NCBI GenBank assembly: GCA_964628385.1
Contig: CAZVOD010000104.1
Location: 1-12,819 of the forward strand
Origin: JANQPA01 sp964628385
GTDB taxonomy: Bacteria > Bacteroidota > Bacteroidia > Chitinophagales > Saprospiraceae
Reading direction: 5' to 3'
Length of the DNA stretch: 12,819 nucleotides
Position numbers and translations under genes: made by a program
Notes under the pieces: model-generated
Told to the model about the DNA's origin: nothing
Seen by the model: the letters and a program-made list of their open reading frames with translations, nothing else
Databases searched by the model: none
Shown: positions 1 through 6,834 of the stretch, one piece after another
Layout of the letters: the number at the start of each line of letters is the position of its first letter
Position numbering within the stretch: position 1 is the first letter of the stretch

Positions 1-166
1 CCCCAAAATAAATATTATTTTCCTAAATTTTCAGCTTTGCTGAATAGTTACAAAATGGTTATTTAACAAAAATGGGAAATAATATATTTAAGCTTCCGTT
101 TTTTTATCAACATACGTTAATAACTATCCGTATTGACATTCTAACATAGACAACTACGTAACTTTT

Positions 167-1225
167 ATGAGGAAATTACCAGCTTTGATTTCATTCTTTT
201 TACTGCTAGGCATGAGCGCCAAAGCACAGGACCAGCAGTTCAGCCAGTTTTTTGCTGCTCCTCTGACGCTTAATCCCGCCCTAAGTGGTGCTTTTAGCGG
301 TACTTACAGAGTAGGCTTAATTTACCGCAGCCAATTTCAGCAGCAGCTGGAATCCCCTATGGTAACCTATGCAGCAGCAGCTGATTTTCGCTTCAAATTT
401 AACAGAACTGGAAAGAAGCGGCAGGATCATATCGGTGCAGGAATGCTATTTTATGCAGATCGATTTGGAAATACTGGTTTTTCTACTAATCAAATGGCCG
501 TTTCGGCTGCCTACCACAAGTCACTCAGCAATTATAATGATCAATATTTATCTTTTGGAGCGCATATTGGAATTGCTCAGCGCAATGTGAATTTTGAAAA
601 TATATTTTTCCAGGATCAATTCAATGGCACTACCGGCTTTACCGATCCTACGGGGGAGTTATTCCCGGAAAACAACTTTACTTTTTCTGATTTTGCAGTA
701 GGGCTAAATTATTCTGTGACAGGTTCAAGAGGCTTGGCACTGTACGCCGGCGGAGCATTACATCACATTCTGGAACCACAGGTTACCTTTTATCAAAATG
801 CTGAAATCCCGGAAGACAATGGTGATAACCGGCTACATCGCAAGTATACGGGCTATGTTGCCGGACAAATCCCCCTGAATTCATCCGTACAGTTACATCC
901 CAGAGCGATGATTCTTACTCAGGGTCCCCACATGTCTATTAATGCTGGAAGTAATATCCGATTTTTAGTGAATGAGCTAAGTGGTGTAGCTATTCATACC
1001 GGTGCCTGGGCCAGGCCGGTAAGAGACCAGGAACAACCTTTCGTAATGGATGCAATAGTGGCGGTGGCCGGTTTTGAATTTAACAATATTCTGCTTGGCT
1101 TTAGCTACGATATAGGAATGAGTTATCTGGAGTTAGGTAACCCCAATAACAGGAGCGTTTTTGAAATTACCTTAGCATACCTTGGTAATTACGATAATTC
1201 CTCTGTTTTGTGTCCTAAGTTTTAG
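167..1225 (+). CDS. PorP/SprF family type IX secretion-associated outer-membrane protein
   Basis: This 352-residue protein belongs to the PorP/SprF family, whose members work with the Bacteroidota type IX secretion system and gliding machinery, often for export or anchoring of one large partner adhesin. Residues 1-20 form a signal peptide (basic start, Leu/Phe-rich core, AKA then QD). The mature start carries the family hallmark: QFSQFF at 24-29, NPALSG at 36-41 and YRSQF at 53-57. The rest is rich in alternating hydrophobic/aromatic residues, as in a beta-barrel. The tail shows the usual FEITLAYLG (332-340) and CPKF ending. Length is normal for the family. The ATG at 167 has no Shine-Dalgarno site, as is usual in this phylum. 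The upstream 166 bases are AT-rich; TATATTTA at 83-90 resembles a -7 box but lacks a good TTG partner. The gene stands alone here; any partner would lie left of the window. Family assignment is firm; which paralogue and which cargo are unknown. Confidence 0.9.
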   Translation: MRKLPALISFFLLLGMSAKAQDQQFSQFFAAPLTLNPALSGAFSGTYRVGLIYRSQFQQQLESPMVTYAAAADFRFKFNRTGKKRQDHIGAGMLFYADRFGNTGFSTNQMAVSAAYHKSLSNYNDQYLSFGAHIGIAQRNVNFENIFFQDQFNGTTGFTDPTGELFPENNFTFSDFAVGLNYSVTGSRGLALYAGGALHHILEPQVTFYQNAEIPEDNGDNRLHRKYTGYVAGQIPLNSSVQLHPRAMILTQGPHMSINAGSNIRFLVNELSGVAIHTGAWARPVRDQEQPFVMDAIVAVAGFEFNNILLGFSYDIGMSYLELGNPNNRSVFEITLAYLGNYDNSSVLCPKF

Positions 1226-1246
1226 GATTGTAGAAGATACTATTAT

Positions 1247-1288
1247 ACCTTCAAAAAGATTAGGACAAGTCCTGACCTTTTTGAAGGT
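1247..1288. terminator. Bidirectional intrinsic terminator between convergent genes
   Basis: A perfect 12-bp inverted repeat, ACCTTCAAAAAG at 1247-1258 and CTTTTTGAAGGT at 1277-1288, encloses a second short stem AGGAC/GTCCT (1262-1266 and 1269-1273). In either direction the inner hairpin is followed by CTTTTT. It sits between the stop of the PorP/SprF gene (1225) and the stop of the convergent riboflavin gene (1307), so it can serve both transcripts. The termination role is inferred from structure and position. Confidence 0.7.
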
Positions 1289-1306
1289 GAAATAGGCTTA
1301 AGAGTA

Positions 1307-2455
1307 TCAAAGAGTAACGGTGTCTACAATTTCAAGGCCATAGCCAACCAGGCCGATTCTCCGGCGCGGATGTTGGGTAAGCAACCTCATTTTTGACACG
1401 TTCAGATCACGTAGTATCTGTGCCCCCACGCCAAAGTCTCGCTGTTCATTATCCACCTTAGTGCTGATTGCCTCGCCATTTTCAATACTACTTCTATAGC
1501 TGCTTAGTCGATGCAGTAATGTCTCTTTTTTTTCTCCATGCCTGAGATAAATGATCAGGCCATTTCCTTCTTCCTCGATTTTTTCCATGGCTTTATTGAG
1601 CTGGTTGCCGTAGCCTTCAAATAGCGTTCCAAGGATTTCGCCGGTTTCGGAATAGGAGTGCATACGGACCAGCACTGGCTGATCAGAACTCCAAGAGCCT
1701 TTTTTGAAGGCCAGGTGAATATCACCAGAAGTGATCTGGCGATAAGCAATAACTTCAAAATCACCAAATTTGGTAGGTAGTGTTACCGATAACTTTTTTT
1801 CGATCAGTCGCTCATTGCGCATGCGATATTCTATAAGGTCTTCAATGGCAATAAGCTTCAAATCAAATTTCCTGGCTATTTCTATCAATTGAGGTAGACG
1901 AGCCATAGTACCATCCTCGTTGAGTATTTCTACCAGCACGCCAGCAGGTGAAAACCCGGCCATTCGGGCCAGGTCTATAGCGGCTTCAGTGTGCCCGGTT
2001 CGGCGCAACACACCGCCTGTTTTAGCCCTCAAAGGAAAAATATGCCCGGGACGTGCATAGTCACTAGCTTTAGTGTTGGGATCAGTCAGTGCAAGGATAC
2101 CAACAGCACGATCATGAGCGGAAATACCTGTAGTACAACCATGACCAAGCAGGTCAATCGATACCGTAAAGGCTGTTTCATGTAAAGCGGTATTAGAGGA
2201 GACCATCATCTGTAAATCCAGCTCATCGGCCCGTTTCTCATCAATAGGCGCACAGATGAGGCCACGCCCATGAGTAGCCATAAAGTTAATGATCTCAGGA
2301 GTTACACATTCAGCGGCACAAATAAAATCCCCTTCATTTTCACGATCTTCATCATCAACAACGATAATCACTTTACCAGCTCTAATATCGGCTATGGCTT
2401 CCTCTATGGTATTGAGTTGCCATTGGTTATGTTCTTTTTGTGGGTTGCCAGACAT
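1307..2455 (-). CDS. ribB: 3,4-dihydroxy-2-butanone-4-phosphate synthase fused to a degenerate GTP cyclohydrolase II domain
   Basis: The protein has 382 residues. Residues 1 to about 215 form a complete RibB domain, which converts ribulose 5-phosphate to dihydroxybutanone phosphate for riboflavin synthesis. The acidic metal/substrate loop DDEDRENEGD (34-43), RPGHIFPL (135-142) and GHTEAA (154-159) are all intact. Residues 222-382 align with RibA (GTP cyclohydrolase II), including PVLVRMHS (260-267), RDFGVGAQIL (339-348) and MRLLTQHP (356-363). However, the three zinc-ligand cysteines of RibA are replaced (Ser269, Glu280, Tyr282), and the RQEGRGIGL-type motif reads RHGEKKETL (305-313). I therefore expect RibB activity but no cyclohydrolase activity, so a separate functional RibA should exist elsewhere. 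The ATG at 2455 lies 29 bases inside the upstream glycosyltransferase gene, suggesting coupled translation. No FMN riboswitch precedes it. An automatic annotation of 'ribBA bifunctional' would probably be misleading. Confidence 0.92.
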   Translation of the reverse strand: MSGNPQKEHNQWQLNTIEEAIADIRAGKVIIVVDDEDRENEGDFICAAECVTPEIINFMATHGRGLICAPIDEKRADELDLQMMVSSNTALHETAFTVSIDLLGHGCTTGISAHDRAVGILALTDPNTKASDYARPGHIFPLRAKTGGVLRRTGHTEAAIDLARMAGFSPAGVLVEILNEDGTMARLPQLIEIARKFDLKLIAIEDLIEYRMRNERLIEKKLSVTLPTKFGDFEVIAYRQITSGDIHLAFKKGSWSSDQPVLVRMHSYSETGEILGTLFEGYGNQLNKAMEKIEEEGNGLIIYLRHGEKKETLLHRLSSYRSSIENGEAISTKVDNEQRDFGVGAQILRDLNVSKMRLLTQHPRRRIGLVGYGLEIVDTVTL

Positions 2456-3614
2456 TTGTTTGTATTCCGTTTAAAAATTTAATGAACCCTTCCAGTAAAG
2501 CCATATTCATCAAGATGAAATATCTCAGGCCACGGAAGACTTTTATATTGATATTAAATTGCGCTAATATCCAGTCAATCAATGGTATACATACCAAAAC
2601 AAAAACAAGAGTAGCACTAAATAGTTGGAAAAAAAACGTTCCTGAAGCCGCCAAGACAAGACTTGACACAATTATTAAAATCAAGAAGAATGGTCCCCAC
2701 CATCTGAGCACCTTATGAGAAAAAAATGCAAAGGATAAAGGTTTGAATGGTGGCCACCAAAGATGTGGAAAGGTCAAGAGATTCTGATAATTGCCGGCAG
2801 ATATCCTGCGTTTTCGACTGTATTCTACAGCTAATTCATGCGAAACAGCTTCAAAGCAATGCGCATCCATCTCATTAATGGCATTAGCGCCCTGCTCAAA
2901 GACTTTCATGGCTATATAAAAATCATCAACCAGGAAATTACCTGGTATCCTCCTGAAATGGCTGGCTCTTACGGCATAACAGCCGCCAAACGGACCGATC
3001 ATTTTCCTCCAGATGAGGCTTTCCCAGTGTTTTAGCCGAACTTCCGCAGAAATATACCGATCTTCGGCTTTGGATATCCCGTCATCTTTCATGCCCGTAT
3101 GTATCATTCTGGCATCGACCAGCCCAATGGATTCTTCCTTAAAATGCTGCGCCAGCTTTTTAAATACATTTTTTTCCAAAATTACATTAGCATCAGTTAT
3201 GAGATAAATATCCCTGGAAGTCGGCTGAAAAGACCGTTCAATTCTGCAAGATAATTCATTGATCACTCCTGGCTTTCCTCTTCTCACCTCAAAGGGAAAA
3301 AATACCACCTGAATGTGTGCTGCAGCATATTTGCTTACAATAGCATCAGTTTGGTCACTAGAACAATCCGAACCTATAAAAACGAAAAACTTGTAGGGAT
3401 CATAGTTCTGTTGGAGGAGGGAGTCTAGCTTTTGAGTAATAACTTTTTCTTCGTTATACAAAGACATTAAAACAAATATCCGGGGCCATTCCTCTGAATC
3501 ACTGTAAACGACTTCATTAGTCTTTTTCCCTTTTGACCATCTCCACAAAAGGAATGGATAGAAGAGGTAGGTATGAAAAAATGCCAACAAACTGATCCAG
3601 AAAATAATTATCAT
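2427..3614 (-). CDS. Membrane-bound GT2 family glycosyltransferase (processive/cellulose-synthase-like type)
   Basis: This 395-residue enzyme is built like GT2 synthases that make and extrude polysaccharide. It has one N-terminal membrane segment (about 2-24), a cytoplasmic GT-A domain, then C-terminal membrane segments near 305-330 and 332-352, and probably a further hydrophobic stretch at 362-380. GT-A landmarks are VLMSLYNEE (48-56, nucleotide site), GSDCSSDQT (81-89), TDAN (140-143, in place of the DxD metal motif), VDD (229-231, catalytic acid region) and RKRRISAGNYQ (267-277, in the position of the QxxRW-like acceptor motif). The start is ATG 3614, only 3 bases after the GT4 gene, and the end overlaps the riboflavin gene by 29 bases. 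The likely role is in a surface glycan or exopolysaccharide. Donor sugar and product cannot be read from sequence. No polymerase, flippase or export gene is present nearby. Confidence 0.87.
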   Translation of the reverse strand: MIIIFWISLLAFFHTYLFYPFLLWRWSKGKKTNEVVYSDSEEWPRIFVLMSLYNEEKVITQKLDSLLQQNYDPYKFFVFIGSDCSSDQTDAIVSKYAAAHIQVVFFPFEVRRGKPGVINELSCRIERSFQPTSRDIYLITDANVILEKNVFKKLAQHFKEESIGLVDARMIHTGMKDDGISKAEDRYISAEVRLKHWESLIWRKMIGPFGGCYAVRASHFRRIPGNFLVDDFYIAMKVFEQGANAINEMDAHCFEAVSHELAVEYSRKRRISAGNYQNLLTFPHLWWPPFKPLSFAFFSHKVLRWWGPFFLILIIVSSLVLAASGTFFFQLFSATLVFVLVCIPLIDWILAQFNINIKVFRGLRYFILMNMALLEGFIKFLNGIQTNVWQPTKRT

Positions 3615-3617
3615 GTA

Positions 3618-4817
3618 TTAGTTGATCATTGAATGGTACTTATTTTTTAAAAACGCGCCGATAGCTAAGCTATCAAACTGTTCTTTTATCAACGCTCTGG
3701 CTTTTTTCCCCATTTTAACAGCGTTATTATCTTTTATCAGAAAATGCAGTGCCTCAGCATATTCTTTTTCATTTTCAGCAATTATTACTTCCTCGTAAGA
3801 TTGAGCCTTTATACCTTCCAATCCTATTGACGAAGTAATAACAGCACGTCCCAGTGCCATTGCCTCCAGGATTTTCACGCGCATGCCGCTTCCAGACAAG
3901 AGAGGAACGACCATTATCTGGTGGGCATTGATAAAATCAGTAGCCCGATCCACTTCCCCCAACACTTCCACATTATTCCATTTTCCTTCTGCTAGCCAGC
4001 CGGGCGTATTTCTTCCGGCTATATAAAATCTCAAATTCGGAAATTTATGATTTAGGCGGGGCCATATTTCACACAAAAACCAATCAATCCCTTCCGAATT
4101 AGGCATCCAATCTAAAGAGCCTATAAAAGAAAGCGTCGGCATTTTGTTTTCGCTATGATAATCAGGTTTATAAGCAGCGGCGTTGATTCCTATCGGAACG
4201 CTTGCCCCATCACCGCTATATCCTAGCTTCCTGTGTTTTTGCTGATCCCGGCTGCTGATGGCCAGTAACAAATCGTAGTGCTCAAACTGGCTCAGTTCAT
4301 ACCTTTTTAGTTTTTGGGTTAAATAAGCCAAATAAACTCTTTTCAATGGATTTTGCGTATTTCTTACTATGCGTTCCCAGATTTCTGATTCGATATTATG
4401 GGCGCGCATCACTATCCTGGCGTTGCTGTTTTGCCGAATGACTTTGATATATGGTGCCAAAAACAATGTTTCTAGCTGAATGATATCGTAGCCGGTTTGG
4501 CGCAGCAAAGTTATTAGTTTATTTGAAAAATTATTGGAAACAAATCTACTGATATGGTAAGAATCAAGAGAAAAAAGATTCAAAAAAGCATCTTTAACTT
4601 TCAGACGATTATCGACTTCTACTGCATCGATGCTTCCGTAGTGAGAAAGCGCTTCTGCTTTTTTATTGACAACGACTCTATGGCGAACCGTATTCATAGC
4701 CAATAAGTCTACCTGACAGCCATTTTCTGCCAATGACTTGCCAAGATTAACTATAGCCAGGGATTCCCCGTCTTTTACAGGATACGGGAATTTTTTACAC
4801 AATTGAAGAATTTTCAT
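3618..4817 (-). CDS. GT4 family glycosyltransferase
   Basis: This 399-residue soluble protein has two Rossmann halves (GT-B fold). The N-terminal acceptor domain opens with MKILQLCKKFPYP and the GESL loop (17-20) typical of the family. The C-terminal nucleotide-sugar domain begins near FIGSLDWMPN (231-240). It contains VPLLSGSGMRVKILEAMALG (304-323) followed by AVITSSIGLEGI (325-336), the conserved phosphate- and sugar-binding region with Glu318 in the usual E-x7-E area. No signal peptide or membrane helix is evident, so it is probably cytoplasmic or membrane-peripheral. It lies 45 bases after the metallopeptidase gene and 3 bases before the GT2 gene, so GT4 and GT2 probably act on the same glycan. 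Sugar specificity is unknown. The domain call is firm; the pathway is inference. Confidence 0.88.
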   Translation of the reverse strand: MKILQLCKKFPYPVKDGESLAIVNLGKSLAENGCQVDLLAMNTVRHRVVVNKKAEALSHYGSIDAVEVDNRLKVKDAFLNLFSLDSYHISRFVSNNFSNKLITLLRQTGYDIIQLETLFLAPYIKVIRQNSNARIVMRAHNIESEIWERIVRNTQNPLKRVYLAYLTQKLKRYELSQFEHYDLLLAISSRDQQKHRKLGYSGDGASVPIGINAAAYKPDYHSENKMPTLSFIGSLDWMPNSEGIDWFLCEIWPRLNHKFPNLRFYIAGRNTPGWLAEGKWNNVEVLGEVDRATDFINAHQIMVVPLLSGSGMRVKILEAMALGRAVITSSIGLEGIKAQSYEEVIIAENEKEYAEALHFLIKDNNAVKMGKKARALIKEQFDSLAIGAFLKNKYHSMIN

Positions 4818-4862
4818 TGGCCAGATATGTGGTTGGGCGGGCTATTTTTATTAGACTTATAG

Positions 4863-6704
4863 TTATTCATTTTCAAATACATTATTTTCTCTATTTACGT
4901 CAGCCATACCAATATTTGGATCAATTACAACCGACTGAATCTGGTCGGCGACTACATCAATAGTAAATTCGTATTCGGGGTGCGTCCAGGGCCAGTCTTC
5001 AAGCAGGGTCATATTTTCCCCCATTGCCTTGTGACCTCTCATGATACGCAAAGGAATATTGTACATTTTTTTACTACCGTCTTTCATAGTTACCTCTACA
5101 TCCAGGGGCATAGGGAAGTACCCTATTTTTTCAAGCATTACTTTAGCTTTTTTACCATTAGCTTCCACTCCCTTCACGGCATAATCCACATTATGTGTAG
5201 TGTTGACCATATATTCTTTGTACCAATCCAACTCAAGGCCTGAGACTTTTTCTACTACCCTTACAAAATCATTGGCATTGGGATGTTTGAATTTCCAAAG
5301 GTCATAATATCTCAGCAGACTCTTACTAAGTACTTCTTCTCCTACTATATAGTCCAGCTGAGAGAGGAAAACAGAGCCTTTCGTATAGGAACCAGCTCCG
5401 TAAGCACCGTTTGTGATAAAATGATCAGCGTGTGTAGAAAGTGGTTCTTCGCGACCACTTTTCGCAAAGCGGGCCCAGCCAGCAATGGTATTTGCATGTA
5501 CGTTTTTCCTGTCATCTCCTGGGATAAGTCCTTCTTTTCTCAGGAAGTTCATGGTCTCAGAAGAGGCGTAGCTTGTGAAACCTTCATCCATCCACGCATA
5601 AAGAGCTTCATTAGTTCCCATAAGCATCTGGTACCAGCTATGCATTAATTCGTGCACGGATACTCCTACCAAACTTCCCAGACTTCTTTCGCCGGTTATT
5701 AAAGTTCCCATGGGGTATTCCATACCACCGTCACCTCCCTGGATGAAAGAGTATTTTTTGTAGGGATATTGTCCAAAATTTTCTTCAATAAAATCAAAAG
5801 CCCGGTCCATTATCTCCGGAAGCATGGCCCAGTTTTCTTTTGTTCTTTCGTTTTCCTTATAAAAAAAGTGCAACACATTACCGTCTTTACGGGTCAATGT
5901 GGTGTGCTTATACTCAGGATCAGCTGCCCAAAGAAAGTCATGAACAGTGTAGGCTTTGAAGTGCCATTCATTTTTTTCTCCCGCTACAGGGGTAACTTCC
6001 ATGCCCTCTTTTTCATAGCCCATTCCTATCTCTGCGGGATTCTGCAGGTAGCCAGTAGCAGCTAAAACATAAGATTTATCGATAGCTATTTTAACATCAA
6101 AATCTCCCCAAATACCATAAAACTCACGCCCTACGTAAGGGTTAGGATGCCAGCCCTGATAATCATACTCACACATCTTGGGATACCACTGGGCCATGGA
6201 ATAATCGATTCCTTCCGCATTATTCCTCCCTGACCGGCGAATTTGTACTGGCACTTGTGCATTGAATTCCATCTCAAAAACGACACTACTCTTTGGAGCG
6301 ATAGGCTCGTTAAGAGTTACTTCCAATATGGTTCCTACCACTTCAAATGCTACCTCTTCACCATTTTGTTTGAGAGAAGTAATTCTTTGGTAACCAATCT
6401 CTTCCTCATTAAGCTTGGAAATCCGATCTCTTACCCTCCTGTCAGGATCAGCAATAGTTCGCGAACGCATATCCATCATACTGTTAGGCTGGAAAGCATT
6501 AAAATATAGGTGATAAAAAACCTTATTCAGTTCGTCTGGCGAATTATTGAAATATGTTAACTTTTGAGCACCTTTAAATTGATGCCTCTTTACATCAAAG
6601 TCGATATCCATTTCATAATGTGCTCTTTGTTGCCAGCGTTCAGGCTGCGCAGTAAGGCTAAGGGTAAGAAATGCTGATAAAATGAAAAGGGTGAAAAACC
6701 TCAT
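4863..6704 (-). CDS. Secreted M1-family (gluzincin) metallopeptidase
   Basis: Predicted zinc aminopeptidase-like protein of 613 residues. Residues 1-20 (MRFFTLFILS... LTAQ) are a signal peptide, so it acts in the periplasm or at the cell surface. An N-terminal beta-sandwich domain (about 25-210) precedes the catalytic domain. That domain contains GGMEYPMG (326-333, the counterpart of the GxMEN exopeptidase motif), HELMH (351-355) and, 18 residues on, Glu374 in WMDEGFTSY, giving the full HExxH-x18-E zinc site. Tyr440 in GSYTKGSVFL is the likely transition-state tyrosine. There is no C-terminal type IX sorting domain, so it is probably not a T9SS cargo. I chose ATG 6704 because it places the signal peptide at the N-terminus; the frame stays open upstream to a TTG at 6887 but that stretch overlaps the next gene and looks non-coding. 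A candidate promoter lies at 6776-6807. The substrate is unknown. Confidence 0.9.
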   Translation of the reverse strand: MRFFTLFILSAFLTLSLTAQPERWQQRAHYEMDIDFDVKRHQFKGAQKLTYFNNSPDELNKVFYHLYFNAFQPNSMMDMRSRTIADPDRRVRDRISKLNEEEIGYQRITSLKQNGEEVAFEVVGTILEVTLNEPIAPKSSVVFEMEFNAQVPVQIRRSGRNNAEGIDYSMAQWYPKMCEYDYQGWHPNPYVGREFYGIWGDFDVKIAIDKSYVLAATGYLQNPAEIGMGYEKEGMEVTPVAGEKNEWHFKAYTVHDFLWAADPEYKHTTLTRKDGNVLHFFYKENERTKENWAMLPEIMDRAFDFIEENFGQYPYKKYSFIQGGDGGMEYPMGTLITGERSLGSLVGVSVHELMHSWYQMLMGTNEALYAWMDEGFTSYASSETMNFLRKEGLIPGDDRKNVHANTIAGWARFAKSGREEPLSTHADHFITNGAYGAGSYTKGSVFLSQLDYIVGEEVLSKSLLRYYDLWKFKHPNANDFVRVVEKVSGLELDWYKEYMVNTTHNVDYAVKGVEANGKKAKVMLEKIGYFPMPLDVEVTMKDGSKKMYNIPLRIMRGHKAMGENMTLLEDWPWTHPEYEFTIDVVADQIQSVVIDPNIGMADVNRENNVFENE

Positions 6705-6775
6705 CTGATCTGTAAAGTTTTGTATTTGGAAAAATAAGCACATACTTTTATCTGTACGGGCCACAGTAAAAAAAC

Positions 6776-6807
6776 TAAATATAAGAAAAGGGAAATAAGA
6801 TTGACAA
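6776..6807 (-). promoter_or_regulatory. Candidate Bacteroidota-type promoter for the metallopeptidase gene
   Basis: On the minus strand a TTG (6807-6805) is followed after 21 bases by TATATTTA (6783-6776), one mismatch from the phylum's TAnnTTTG -7 box. The match sits in the 130-base gap between the PgpH-like gene's stop and the peptidase start, leaving a leader of roughly 65-70 bases. AT-rich DNA gives such matches by chance, so this is tentative. Confidence 0.3.
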
Positions 6808-6834
6808 CATATCGCAGGGAAAATAGACATAGCA

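Noticed and set aside
2427..2500. FMN riboswitch upstream of the riboflavin gene
   Set aside because: The region in front of the ribB start is coding sequence of the GT2 gene and shows none of the conserved RFN stem elements.
5283..5648. 121-residue + strand frame inside the metallopeptidase gene
   Set aside because: Antisense shadow of the catalytic domain, Cys/Phe/Ser-rich with no domain signature.
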